DNA of 64,000 nucleotides, taken from contig JACKFC010000013.1 of the NCBI GenBank assembly GCA_020632665.1, positions 73,677 to 137,676 of the forward strand, read 5' to 3'. Within the stretch, counting starts at the first letter, position 1. Each line of letters opens with the position of its first letter. The position numbers and the translations under genes were made by a program. The DNA is from Deltaproteobacteria bacterium. GTDB lineage: Bacteria > Myxococcota_A > UBA9042. This document shows, in pieces, positions 35,948 through 45,671 of the stretch. The notes beneath the pieces are model-generated. The model made no database searches. It saw nothing but the letters and a program-made list of their open reading frames with translations, and was not told the DNA's origin.

Positions 35948-36492
35948 TGCTCCGGAAGTTCATCACCTTCGGCGCCGCGGCGGCGATGATCGCGGCGTTG
36001 CCCGGCTGTAGCAGCGACGGCGGCGGCACCGGCGGCACCGGCGGCACCGGCGGCGCGCAAGTCGGTGTGGTGATCAACGAAGTGGTCGCCAAGGCCATCG
36101 CCGACGCCAGCTTCAACCCGACCGGCTCGGATTGGGTCGAGCTCTACAACGACGGCGACGTCGAGGTCGACCTGCAGGGCGCACGGATCATCGACAGCAA
36201 GTCGAAGGGCTTCGACGAGGCCGTCGCGCTGCCGCCCGGCACCAAGATCCCGAGCAAGGGCTACCTCATCATCTATTTCAACCACGACGGCGCCGGCTCG
36301 CCGGTGGTCGACAAGGGCCTCTCGGCGAAAGAGGCGCTGACCCTCTTCGCCGCCGACGGCGCCCAGCTCGACCAGGTGGATTGGAAGGACGGTGACGCGC
36401 CCGAGGGCAAGAGCTGGGGCCGCAGCCCCGACGGCAGCAGCAGCTTCCGCACCTTCGACACGCCGACGCCGAACAAAGCGAACCCGAGCTGA
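35944..36492 (+). CDS. Lipoprotein with lamin-tail domain
   Basis: 182 residues from ATG 35944, or 181 from ATG 35947, which has the better six-base spacing from AGGAGG (35935-35940). Signal ends MIAALPGC (Cys 22), then SSDGGG and a Gly/Thr linker. The rest reads as a bacterial lamin-tail domain: VVINEVVAKA, SDWVELYNDGDVEVDLQGARI, GTKIPSKGYLIIYFN and WGRSPDGSSSFRTFDTPTPN. Such Ig-like domains are thought to bind surface molecules or to anchor nucleases. Coupled to the methyltransferase-fold lipoprotein; a joint role is unknown. Confidence 0.9.
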   Translation: MMLRKFITFGAAAAMIAALPGCSSDGGGTGGTGGTGGAQVGVVINEVVAKAIADASFNPTGSDWVELYNDGDVEVDLQGARIIDSKSKGFDEAVALPPGTKIPSKGYLIIYFNHDGAGSPVVDKGLSAKEALTLFAADGAQLDQVDWKDGDAPEGKSWGRSPDGSSSFRTFDTPTPNKANPS

Positions 36493-36503
36493 GGAGCGAG
36501 CCG

Positions 36504-37166
36504 ATGCACCCGGTCCTGATCGCACCATCGTTGCTCTCGGCCAACTTCGCCCGCCTCGGCGAAGAGGCGGAGGCGGCGCGCGTCGCCGGCGCCGATATGC
36601 TCCACGTCGACGTGATGGACGGTCATTTCGTGCCGAACCTCACGCTCGGTCCGCCGATCGTCCGCTCGCTGCACAAGGCCACCAGCCTGCCGCTCGATTG
36701 CCACCTGATGGTCGAGGACCCCGACGCCCTGCTCGAGGACTTCGCCGCGGCGGGGACGCGCTGGCTCTCGGTCCATCTCGAGGCCTGCCGCCACTTGCAC
36801 CGCACCGTGGCCCGTATTCGCGAGCTCGGGATGTCGCCCGGCGTCGCGCTCAACCCGCACACTGCGGTCTCGCTGCTCGAACCGATCCTGCCCGAGCTCG
36901 ATTTCGTGCTGGTGATGAGCGTCAACCCCGGCTTCGGCGGCCAGCGCTTCATCCCGGCGGTGCTCGACAAGGTTCGCTGGCTCGACCACTGGCGCAAAGC
37001 CCACGGCAGCGCCCTGGCGATCGAGATCGACGGCGGCATCACCGCCGAGACCATCGGCGAGGCCCGCCGCGCCGGGGTGGATTGGTTCGTCGCCGGTTCG
37101 GCAGTCTACGGCAAGGCCGACTACACAGCGGCGGTCGCCGCGCTGCGCGCCGGCGCGGCGGAATAG
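36504..37166 (+). CDS. rpe: Ribulose-phosphate 3-epimerase
   Basis: 220 residues with ATG 36504 after GAGGAG. It interconverts ribulose 5-phosphate and xylulose 5-phosphate in the pentose phosphate pathway. Family signatures are all present: IAPSLLSANFARLGEE, HVDVMDGHFVPNLTLGP (metal His and catalytic Asp), CHLMVEDP, MSVNPGFGGQRFIP and IEIDGGITAETI (second catalytic Asp), ending with GSAVYG. The length is normal. It lies 12 bases after the lamin-tail lipoprotein and just before the aldo/keto reductase. Confidence 0.97.
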   Translation: MHPVLIAPSLLSANFARLGEEAEAARVAGADMLHVDVMDGHFVPNLTLGPPIVRSLHKATSLPLDCHLMVEDPDALLEDFAAAGTRWLSVHLEACRHLHRTVARIRELGMSPGVALNPHTAVSLLEPILPELDFVLVMSVNPGFGGQRFIPAVLDKVRWLDHWRKAHGSALAIEIDGGITAETIGEARRAGVDWFVAGSAVYGKADYTAAVAALRAGAAE

Positions 37167-37174
37167 GGGGGCGC

Positions 37175-38338
37175 GTGGTCAGCGAGCTCGTCACCCGTCC
37201 GCAATACGCGACCGAAGCCGGCACGCGGCGATTCGCCGAGCGTCACGGCAGCGGCAAGGCGTCGGACGCCTTCAGCGAGATCGCCAAGCTGCAGCTCTCC
37301 TCGATCGGCATCGGCACCTACCTCGGACCGCCGGACGACAGCACCGACGCCCTCTACACCACGGCGCTGGTCGAGGCCGTGCGGCAGGGCATCAACGTCA
37401 TCGACACCGCCTCGAACTACCGCAAGCGGCGCAGCGAGCGCGTGGTCGGCGAGGCGTTGCGCCAGCTCTTCGCGATGGGCGAGTGCTACCGCAGCGAGCT
37501 CTTCATCTCGTCGAAGGCCGGCTTCGTCCCGATGGACGCCAAAGGCACCGACGACCCGCTCGGCTATTTCCGCAGCCGCACGGTGGGCCGCGGGCTGGCG
37601 CGCGACGACGAGCTGCGCTGCGGCTGCCACTGCATGTCGCCCGGCTACCTCCGCGCCACGCTGGAAGAGAGCCTGCACGGCCTCGGCCTCGCGATGGTCG
37701 ACGTCTACTTCCTGCACAACCCCGAGAGCCAGCTGCAGGAGCTGGATCGCCCGGCCTTCCTCGACCGCGTCCGCCGCGCCTTCGAGGCGATGGAGCGGGC
37801 CGCCGACGACGGCCTGCTGCGCTGCTACGGCGTCGCGACCTGGCCGGGGCTGCGGGCCGCGCGGCGGGATCGCGACTACCTCTCGCTGCGCGAGCTCTGG
37901 AGCCTGGCGGAAGAGGTCGGCGGCAGTCGGCACCGTTTCCGCGCGGTCGAGGCGCCGCTTTCGCTGCATCTGCCCGAGGCGCACAGCCTGCGCAACCAAG
38001 ATCGGGTCCGTGGTGAGGGCGAGGCTTCGTTGCTCGAAGTCGCCGCCGAGCTCGGCATGGTCGTGCTCGGTTCTGCCGCGCTCGGTCAGGGGCGGCTGGC
38101 CCAGCTCCAAGCCAGCGAGCCGTTGCCCGAGGCGCATGCCGCGCCCGAGGGCAGCGAGGCACGGGTCCACGCCGCGCTGCAATTCGCCCGCTCGGCGCCG
38201 GGGATGACCGCGGCGCTGGTCGGCATGGCGCAGGTCGAGCACGTCCGCCACAACGTGCGCACGCTGAGCCGGCCCCGCGCCCCGCGCGATTGGATCGACG
38301 CGGTCGCGCCGCCCCGTGGAGCGGCGATCACGTCGTAG
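37175..38338 (+). CDS. Aldo/keto reductase family protein
   Basis: 387 residues from GTG 37175, preceded by a G-rich ribosome-binding stretch. The catalytic tetrad is readable: Asp and Tyr in DTASNYR, Lys in SSKAGF and His in YFLHNPE. GIGTYLG, LEESLHGLGLAMVDVY and a C-terminal LVGMAQVEHVRHN are typical. The insert GYFRSRTVGRGLARDDELRCGCHCMS is longer than in short AKRs and adds a Cys cluster (CGCHC). The substrate is unknown. Eight bases separate it from rpe, so the two are likely cotranscribed. Confidence 0.93.
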   Translation: MVSELVTRPQYATEAGTRRFAERHGSGKASDAFSEIAKLQLSSIGIGTYLGPPDDSTDALYTTALVEAVRQGINVIDTASNYRKRRSERVVGEALRQLFAMGECYRSELFISSKAGFVPMDAKGTDDPLGYFRSRTVGRGLARDDELRCGCHCMSPGYLRATLEESLHGLGLAMVDVYFLHNPESQLQELDRPAFLDRVRRAFEAMERAADDGLLRCYGVATWPGLRAARRDRDYLSLRELWSLAEEVGGSRHRFRAVEAPLSLHLPEAHSLRNQDRVRGEGEASLLEVAAELGMVVLGSAALGQGRLAQLQASEPLPEAHAAPEGSEARVHAALQFARSAPGMTAALVGMAQVEHVRHNVRTLSRPRAPRDWIDAVAPPRGAAITS

Positions 38339-38372
38339 TCGCGACAACGGCGTCTAGAGACGCGATCAAGAA

Positions 38373-38392
38373 GTCGCCGCAGGCGACGTTTT
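38373..38392 (+). terminator. Intrinsic terminator after the aldo/keto reductase
   Basis: GTCGCC (38373-38378), loop GCA and GGCGAC (38382-38387) are followed by G and TTTT (38389-38392). It lies 35 bases past the stop and is oriented for the plus-strand operon. Confidence 0.6.
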
Positions 38393-38414
38393 GACGCGGC
38401 TCCTGGAGGGGGAA

Positions 38415-38464
38415 GGTTCGCGAGAACCACGCTTCTCGCGACCTGGGGGCGCCCAGCCCCCCAG
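38415..38464. repeat. Two adjacent hairpins in the convergent intergenic region
   Basis: TCGCGAGAA (38418-38426) pairs with TTCTCGCGA (38433-38441) around CCACGC. Directly after it, CTGGGGGC (38443-38450) pairs with GCCCCCCAG (38456-38464) with one bulge. Neither has a T-run. Confidence 0.55.
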
Positions 38465-38474
38465 AGAACAGAAG

Positions 38475-38520
38475 AGAGACTCGGCCAGAAAATGCGAAAC
38501 TGCATTTTCTGGTCGCGTCT

Positions 38521-38522
<2 letters not shown>
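38475..38522 (-). terminator. Long hairpin at the 3' end of the symporter gene
   Basis: CCAGAAAATGC (38485-38495) and GCATTTTCTGG (38502-38512) are a perfect 11-bp stem. AGAGAC (38475-38480) and GTCTCT (38517-38522) extend it past an internal loop. It starts at the stop codon of the symporter and may end that transcript. Confidence 0.5.
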
Positions 38523-39969
<1,447 letters not shown>

Positions 39970-39995
39970 GCTCTCCCCTCCCGCAGAGGCTGCCG

Positions 39996-41054
39996 TCAGA
40001 AGGGCAGCTTCTCGATGATCTCCGCGTCTTTTCGCATATCACGCACGATGCGCAAGCCCTCGAGGTAGACCTTGCGTTCGCGGATGCGGTGGCGGATCTC
40101 GTCGCGGACCTCGTCGTAGGGGCGGACGCGGGACTCGTTCTTCTCGATCAGGCGGATCACGAAATAACCCCAGCGGGTGCGGACCGGGCGGCTCACTTCG
40201 CCGACCTTGAGCTCGAAGGCGGCGCGGGCCAGCTCGGTCTCGGCGCTGGTGCGCAGAAGATGGATCGGCGCGCGCGGTCGGTCGCTATATTGCTCGGCGA
40301 TCTGCTCGAAATCGCCGCCGGCGCGGAGGGCGTCGCTGGCGGCTTCGGCCTTCTTCCGCGCGGCGTCCTCGGCTTCACGGCCACCAGGGCCGATCGGCAT
40401 CAGGATCGGCCGCACGTCGCGCGACTCGTCCTCGACCCAGGAGCTGCTGTTCTGGTCGTAGAACGACCGCATCTCGGCCTCTTCGACCGAGATCGTGCCG
40501 AGCTTGTCGACCAACTTGCGGGAGAGCGATTCCTGCCGGATCTGCTCCTTCAGCTCCTCGACCGAGACGCGGTTGCGCTCGAGCGTGGCGCGGAACTGGC
40601 TCTCGTCGAAGCGGCCTTCGGTGTCGACGAAGCGGCTGGTGTATTCCTTGTACGCTGACTCGAATTCCGGCTCGGTCAGCGTGATGTTCTCGCGGATGAT
40701 CGCCTGGTGCCGCAGCTCTTCGTCGATCAGCCGGGAGAGGATGCTCTGCGCGATATGACGGATGCGGTCGGCAGGGATCCGCACGCCGCGGCCGACCATC
40801 CGATCGAACTCGGCGTTGAAACGGTCGGCGGCGATGTCGCGGCCGTTGACCGTCGCCACCGGACCCTCGGGGCGGACGAAGCCGGGCAGGTTCGGGTGGC
40901 CTGTGCGCGCCTTGGCCGCGGGCGCCTTCGCCTTCTCTGCAACGGGCGCGGGGGCCTCTGCCTTGGGCGGCGGCGCCTGCGTCTTCGGCGCGTCGGCCTT
41001 GCCGCAGCCAATGGCCATGGGTGCTGCCAGCAGGACGAGGATGCTTCGCTTCAT
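39996..41054 (-). CDS. Parvulin-type peptidylprolyl isomerase lipoprotein (SurA/PpiC-like)
   Basis: 352 residues. The signal ends APMAIGC (Cys 17) and a Pro/Ala/Lys linker follows. The middle resembles the SurA N-terminal chaperone domain (VATVNGRDIAADRFNAEFD, ILSRLIDEELRHQAI). The C-terminal half is a rotamase domain (ALRAGGDFEQIAEQYSDRP, FELKVGEVSRPVRTRWGYFVIRLIEK). It should help fold exported or outer-membrane proteins in the periplasm. First gene of a two-gene unit with the symporter; the barrel gene upstream is separated by a terminator. Confidence 0.94.
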   Translation of the reverse strand: MKRSILVLLAAPMAIGCGKADAPKTQAPPPKAEAPAPVAEKAKAPAAKARTGHPNLPGFVRPEGPVATVNGRDIAADRFNAEFDRMVGRGVRIPADRIRHIAQSILSRLIDEELRHQAIIRENITLTEPEFESAYKEYTSRFVDTEGRFDESQFRATLERNRVSVEELKEQIRQESLSRKLVDKLGTISVEEAEMRSFYDQNSSSWVEDESRDVRPILMPIGPGGREAEDAARKKAEAASDALRAGGDFEQIAEQYSDRPRAPIHLLRTSAETELARAAFELKVGEVSRPVRTRWGYFVIRLIEKNESRVRPYDEVRDEIRHRIRERKVYLEGLRIVRDMRKDAEIIEKLPF

Positions 41055-41095
41055 GCCTTCCCTCGCGATGGCCGGATCTGCGGCCCGCGCCGCGG

Positions 41096-41124
41096 ATTCT
41101 CGACCTTGCCCCGCGTGCCGTCAA
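41096..41124 (-). promoter_or_regulatory. Candidate sigma-70 promoter of the parvulin-symporter unit
   Basis: On the minus strand TTGACG (41124-41119), a 17-base spacer and GAGAAT (41101-41096). It lies downstream of the terminator at 41161-41207 and about 42 bases before the ATG at 41054. Confidence 0.5.
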
Positions 41125-41160
41125 ACGAACGCGGACCAAGCGACAACATCCGGCCCGCGG

Positions 41161-41207
41161 CAAAACGTCCACGCCCCCGGTCGGGCGAGCCGAGCCGGGG
41201 GCGTGGA
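41161..41207 (-). terminator. Intrinsic terminator of the outer-membrane barrel gene
   Basis: A perfect 13-bp stem (41195-41207 with 41168-41180) around a 14-base loop is followed on the minus strand by CGTTTTG. It begins 22 bases after the stop at 41229. Stem plus T-run in the right direction make this a strong call. Confidence 0.8.
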
Positions 41208-41228
41208 GCGTGCTTGCGCGCGCGTCGA

Positions 41229-42467
41229 CTACCAGTCGTAGACGATGGCGAAGTCGACCGCGTACGGCGCCGTGGCGACGCCGCTGACGGCGAAGATGCC
41301 GTTGTTGTAGAACGTCGGGTTGACGTTCAGGTCGATCTGCCAGCCGCGCAGCGAGATGCCGAGGCCCGTGGTGAGCTGGTTCTGCACCGTGCTCTTGTGG
41401 AACTCGTTGCTCGCGCCACCCGCCGGGGAGGTATTGGCGTTGTTGTGCATCACGATGGTCTGGCGGGCGCCGACGCGCAGCGAGAGCCAATCGAAGGCCT
41501 GCGCCTCGGCGGCGAAGCCGTAGTACGGCATCATCTGGTTGCCGTTCTCGACACCCAGGATCTGGCCCTTCGGCGCGGCGGTACCCTCGGCGCTGCTGAA
41601 CCAGATGCCCAGGCCGACGCCCGGCTGGATCAGGACGCGCTCGGCCGGGTTGATCGCGAGATCCGCGCCCAGCTTGAAGAGCGTGTTGCTGACGATGCCC
41701 TTCTTGGCCTCGTTGCCGATGCCGACCTCGTCACCGCGGACCGCGTGGCCGATGGTGACGCCGGTGTAGTCGAGGTTCAGGTAGGGGACCAGCTTGGCGA
41801 TCTGGTGCACCTGGAACTCGCCCTTGCCGAGCAGGCCGAAGCCGGTGTTGGCCTCGCTGACCCAACGGTCGGCGCCGCCCTCGAAGTCGACGAAGCTGCC
41901 CAGACGCAGGGTCAGGCCGAAGTCGAGCGAGTTGGTCTCGCCGAGGTCGAAGCCGAGGCCGAAGTTCAGGCCGAACATCGTGTTGCTGTTGAGGTTGTTG
42001 CCGTCCGCGTCGTCACGGGCGCCGCCGATCTCGATCCGGGCGCCGAGGCGCATCGCCTCGCCGACCTTCATGCCGAAGCCGATGCCGAACTGGTGGTTGG
42101 TCGGATCCTGCGCGGTCATCGCGCCACCGACGCCAGCGACGGTCTGCGGCGTGTTGCCGTTGATCGTCGAGACGGTCGCGACCGGCATCCACGGCGAACG
42201 CACGCCGTAGAGCAGCAACACGGCCTCGTCGGTCAGCGCGTAGCGGATGTTCATCCGGCCGTAGCCGCCACCGGCGGCCGCGTCGACGTCGACCTCGTTG
42301 CCGTGGTCGACCAGGAACTGCGGCAGGCCGTAGATATTGGCCTCGTCCCGGATGGTGAAGGTCTTCTCTCCACCGGACATGCTGTTGATGCGCGACTGCG
42401 TGGCCATCGCCGGCGCCGCGACGAGCAGGCCGAGCGCAGCGGCAAGGAACCTGGTGTGCATCTTCAT
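41229..42467 (-). CDS. Outer-membrane beta-barrel protein
   Basis: 412 residues from ATG 42467, with AGGAG eight bases upstream. The signal peptide (RFLAAALGLLVAAPAMA) is followed by alternating amphipathic strands rich in Gly and aromatic residues: YGRMNIRYALTDEAVLLLYG, FGIGFGMKVGEAMRLGARIE, FGLNFGLGFDLGETNSLDFG, LSLRVGARQTIV. The protein ends VDFAIVYDW, and a terminal aromatic residue is the usual outer-membrane insertion signal. No porin family is recognised; a channel, receptor or structural role is possible. Transcribed alone, with its own promoter and terminator. Confidence 0.88.
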   Translation of the reverse strand: MKMHTRFLAAALGLLVAAPAMATQSRINSMSGGEKTFTIRDEANIYGLPQFLVDHGNEVDVDAAAGGGYGRMNIRYALTDEAVLLLYGVRSPWMPVATVSTINGNTPQTVAGVGGAMTAQDPTNHQFGIGFGMKVGEAMRLGARIEIGGARDDADGNNLNSNTMFGLNFGLGFDLGETNSLDFGLTLRLGSFVDFEGGADRWVSEANTGFGLLGKGEFQVHQIAKLVPYLNLDYTGVTIGHAVRGDEVGIGNEAKKGIVSNTLFKLGADLAINPAERVLIQPGVGLGIWFSSAEGTAAPKGQILGVENGNQMMPYYGFAAEAQAFDWLSLRVGARQTIVMHNNANTSPAGGASNEFHKSTVQNQLTTGLGISLRGWQIDLNVNPTFYNNGIFAVSGVATAPYAVDFAIVYDW

Positions 42468-42616
42468 CTCGCGTTCTCCTCGCCTGGCGGCGCGCCGGTC
42501 CATCGACGCGCTTGCTTGCCCGGCTTTGTCATCCGCTTCATCGGGGCCCCCTTCCGAGGACCCGAGGCGCGGCGCGATACCACAGGGAGGGCGGAAGCGC
42601 CAGCCCTGCGGCGCGG

Positions 42617-42644
42617 AATCTAGGCCAGTGCCAGACAATGTCAA
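42617..42644 (-). promoter_or_regulatory. Sigma-70-type promoter of the outer-membrane barrel gene
   Basis: On the minus strand a perfect TTGACA (42644-42639), a 16-base spacer and TAGATT (42622-42617). Transcription would start near 42610, giving a leader of about 140 bases before the ATG at 42467. Confidence 0.6.
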
Positions 42645-42755
42645 ATCCCCGCGCCGTCGCCGCCAGGGTGGTGCACGTCGCGGCTTTTTTGGCGCTCTTT
42701 CGCCCGCGTGCTACTGCATGCCCGATGCGCCGCGTCGGCGCCGCGACAAGGCTCC

Positions 42756-43532
42756 ATGATCCAGCTCTACAACGTGCACAAGCGCTACGAGAACGGGGTC
42801 GTCGCCCTGCACGACGTCACGCTCCGGGTGCGCGAAGGCGAGATGGTCTTCCTCACCGGCCCCTCCGGTGCCGGAAAATCCACCTTGATCCGCCTGCTGC
42901 TCTGCACCGAGCGCGGCAGCGAAGGTCAGATCTTGATCGGCGGGCGCAATATCCACGCCCTGCGCGACGACAGCGTGCCTTTCTTGCGCCGCAATTTCGG
43001 CGTGGTCTTTCAGGACTTTCGCCTGATCGGCCGCCGCAACGTGCGCGAGAACGTCGCCATCGGGATGGAGATCCTCGGCCTGCCGCGGAAGGATATCGAG
43101 CGCCGCACCGAGCAGCTGCTCGAGGCCCTCGGCATCGCCCACCGCGGCGCCGCCTTCCCGCGCGACCTCTCCGGCGGTGAGGCGCAGCGCGTCGCCATCG
43201 CCCGGGCGCTGGTCAACGAGCCGGCGATCCTGCTCTGCGACGAGCCGACCGGTAACCTCGATCCCACGCTCTCGCGCGAGATCATCGACCTGCTCTCCGA
43301 GGTGAACCGCCGTGGCACCACCGTGCTCGTCGCCACCCACGACGCGGCGCTGATCGAGCGCTACGGCTGCCGCACGCTGACCCTCGAGGGCGGCCGGCTG
43401 ACCCTGGACCGTCCCCGCCGCGACGCCGTCGGACTCGAAGCCTCCGGGCTCGGCGCCAGCGCCGTCGGCACCGCCAGCGCCGCCGCCCCACCCGGACGCG
43501 AGGCCACGCAAGAACCCGCGGAGGCGCCGTGA
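42756..43532 (+). CDS. ftsE: Cell division ATP-binding protein FtsE
   Basis: 258 residues from ATG 42756; the in-frame start at 42708 would only add an unlike prefix. ABC ATPase with GPSGAGKST (Walker A), LSGGEAQRVAIARAL (signature) and LLCDEPTGNLDP (Walker B), and the FtsE-typical opening MIQLYNVHKRYENGV. With FtsX it forms the complex that drives peptidoglycan hydrolase activation at the septum. The tail past about 225 is an extra Ala/Gly/Pro-rich extension. Its stop overlaps the ftsX GTG start. Confidence 0.96.
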   Translation: MIQLYNVHKRYENGVVALHDVTLRVREGEMVFLTGPSGAGKSTLIRLLLCTERGSEGQILIGGRNIHALRDDSVPFLRRNFGVVFQDFRLIGRRNVRENVAIGMEILGLPRKDIERRTEQLLEALGIAHRGAAFPRDLSGGEAQRVAIARALVNEPAILLCDEPTGNLDPTLSREIIDLLSEVNRRGTTVLVATHDAALIERYGCRTLTLEGGRLTLDRPRRDAVGLEASGLGASAVGTASAAAPPGREATQEPAEAP

Positions 43533-44431
43533 ATCCGATCACCCGCGCGCTCTACTTCGCCGGTGCCGCCCTGCGGATGATGCGGGCCAGCCCCTGGCTC
43601 AACGTCGTCAGCGTGCTCACCATCGCCGTCTCGCTCTCGCTCTGCGGCTTGTTCGCGATGGCCTTCTTCAACGCACACGCGCTGATCCGCGACCTCGGCT
43701 CGTCGCTGACGATCCAGGTCTACCTCGCCGACGAGACGACACCCGAGCGGGCGCAGGCGATCGAGCAGCGCCTGCGCGGCCACGAGGGCGTGCGCAGCGT
43801 CGTCGCGCTGACCCGCGAGGCCGACCGCGAGCGCAACCGCAAGCTCCTCGACCCGGAACTGCTCGAAGGCCTCGACGAAGAGGCGATCCCCGGTCAGCCG
43901 GTGCTCGAGCTCGAGCTCGACTCGGCGCTGGCCTCACGCGGCGACCTCGAACGGATGGTCGAGTGGGCGCGGCAGATCGAGAAGGTCGAGTCGGTCGAAG
44001 ACGTCGCATTCGGTGCGGAGCGGTTGCGGCTGCTCTTCGCCGTGCTCGAGATCGTGCAGAGCGTCGGCGTCGTGCTCTCGTTGGTCCTGCTCGCCAGCGC
44101 GCTCTTCTTCGTCTTCTCGACGGTGCGGCTGGCGATCTGGAGCCGGCGCGACGAGATCGAGATCCTCGCGCTGATGGGCGCGACCCGCCGCTTCATCCGC
44201 AGCCCCTTCCTGATCGAAGGCGCGCTGCAGGGCCTGCTCGGCGCGGCGGTCGCCATCGTCGCGGTCGGCCTGCTCCACCTCGAGCTCGAAGGCCTGGTCC
44301 GCGACGTCTACCTCCTCAACGTGCAGCCCTCGCTGCTGCCGCCCGGGATGGTGATGTGGCTGCTCGTCGGCGGCCCCGCGCTCGGCCTGGTCGCCGCCGG
44401 CCTCTCGCTCGGCCGCCACCTGCGGGTCTAG
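43529..44431 (+). CDS. ftsX: Cell division membrane protein FtsX
   Basis: 300 residues, GTG start overlapping ftsE by four bases. Helix 1 (WLNVVSVLTIAVSLSLCGLFAMAFF) is followed by a periplasmic loop of about 120 residues starting LTIQVYLADETTPE. Three helices close the protein: LSLVLLASALFFVFSTVRLAIW, then LLGAAVAIVAVGLLHLE, then VMWLLVGGPALGLVAAGL. EIEILALMGATRRFIRSPFLIEGALQG is the FtsX/MacB-type signature. It couples ATP use by FtsE to the EnvC-like protein encoded next. Confidence 0.95.
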   Translation: MNPITRALYFAGAALRMMRASPWLNVVSVLTIAVSLSLCGLFAMAFFNAHALIRDLGSSLTIQVYLADETTPERAQAIEQRLRGHEGVRSVVALTREADRERNRKLLDPELLEGLDEEAIPGQPVLELELDSALASRGDLERMVEWARQIEKVESVEDVAFGAERLRLLFAVLEIVQSVGVVLSLVLLASALFFVFSTVRLAIWSRRDEIEILALMGATRRFIRSPFLIEGALQGLLGAAVAIVAVGLLHLELEGLVRDVYLLNVQPSLLPPGMVMWLLVGGPALGLVAAGLSLGRHLRV

Positions 44432-44433
44432 CG

Positions 44434-45627
44434 ATGCCGCCGCGCCTGCTGCTGCCCACGCTCGCCTTGCTGCTGGCGTCGTCGTTCTCGACCGCAGCGG
44501 TCGCCGCGACCGTGCAGCGCCCCGACGCCGCCGAGATCGCGCTGCCCGACCGCTCCGCCACCAACCCGGCGGCGCAGCCCGCGCGCATCGACTCCGTCGA
44601 GAAACGCGCCCTCGACGCGCGCTATCGCGAGGCGATGAGCAAGGAGCTCGGCCTGCTGCAGGCGATCGACGGCCTCGACGCCACGATCGAGGAGCTCGAG
44701 ACCTCGCTCGCCCGCCTCGGCCTGGACCGCGCCGCCGCCACCGACGCCCTGCGCGAGGCGGAGCTGCGCCGCGCCGGTGCCGAGCGTCGCCTCGCCGAGA
44801 TGCGCGCCGCTGTGCGGGCGCGGCTCCGCGCGATCTTGCGCCTCGGCCGCAGCCCGGAGCTGCGCTTCGCCGTCTCGCCGGAAGGCTTCGCCACCGCGGT
44901 GGTCAAGCAGCGCCTGCTCGGTCGGCTGGTCGCCGGCGACCGCGAACGGCTGGAGCGCTACCGCGAGCAGCTCGCCCGGCTGGCCGGTGAGACCAAGGAC
45001 CGCGACGCCGCCTTGGCCAAGCTCGCCGCCGCCGACCGCGACCTGCACGGCCAGCTCGCCGCGCTCGAGCGCGCCCGCCACGACAAGCTCGCCCTGGTCG
45101 CACAGATCGAGGCCGATCCGAGCTACAACCAGAACGCCCGCCGCGATATGGACGCCGCTGACCGCACCCTGGTCGAGAAGATTGAGACGTTCAAGGAGTG
45201 GCAGGAGAAGCGCTACACCTTCGGTCGGACCCGCGGCAAGCTGCTGCGACCGGTCAATATGAGCAAGATCGAGGTACCCTTCGGCCCCCGCAAACACCCG
45301 CGCTTCGGCACCACGACCTTCCACCGCGGCCAGGATATCCGGCCCAACCACCCCGAGCACGCCGCGGTGCGCGCCGTCTTCTGGGCCCGCGTCGCCTTCG
45401 TCGGCTGGATGCTCGGCTACGGCCAGACGATCATCCTCGACCACGGCCGCGGCTGGCACACGGTCTACGCCCACGTCGACGCGGTCGAAGTCGCCGAGGG
45501 CGACGTCATCCGCTCGCGGCAGAAGATCGCCGAGGTCGGCGCGAGTGGATCGCTCAAGGGCCGCTACCTCTATTTCGAGATCCGCGAGAACGGCGAGCCG
45601 GTCGACCCTGCCGAATTCTTTCGCTAG
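44434..45627 (+). CDS. envC: EnvC-like murein hydrolase activator (coiled coil plus degenerate LytM domain)
   Basis: 397 residues, two bases after the ftsX stop. A Sec signal (LLLPTLALLLASSFSTAAVAA) precedes a long coiled coil (about 50-260) and a C-terminal M23/LytM domain. The domain keeps HRGQDI (HxxxD) and VYAHVDA, but the usual HLHFE is YLYFE, so a catalytic HxH pair is missing. This fits EnvC, whose LytM domain activates amidases rather than cutting itself. Gene order ftsE-ftsX-envC supports the call. Confidence 0.93.
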   Translation: MPPRLLLPTLALLLASSFSTAAVAATVQRPDAAEIALPDRSATNPAAQPARIDSVEKRALDARYREAMSKELGLLQAIDGLDATIEELETSLARLGLDRAAATDALREAELRRAGAERRLAEMRAAVRARLRAILRLGRSPELRFAVSPEGFATAVVKQRLLGRLVAGDRERLERYREQLARLAGETKDRDAALAKLAAADRDLHGQLAALERARHDKLALVAQIEADPSYNQNARRDMDAADRTLVEKIETFKEWQEKRYTFGRTRGKLLRPVNMSKIEVPFGPRKHPRFGTTTFHRGQDIRPNHPEHAAVRAVFWARVAFVGWMLGYGQTIILDHGRGWHTVYAHVDAVEVAEGDVIRSRQKIAEVGASGSLKGRYLYFEIRENGEPVDPAEFFR

Positions 45628-45671
45628 GGTTCCGCCCCCCGCGCGAGGTCGCGCGAGCCGGAGCGCAGCGC

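Noticed and set aside
42689..42717. Promoter for ftsE (TTGGCG-N17-TACTGC)
   Set aside because: The -10 matches the consensus too poorly to list as a feature.
45230..45627. Active M23 endopeptidase
   Set aside because: The HLHFE motif is YLYFE, so a catalytic HxH is gone. An activator role fits the ftsEX context better.
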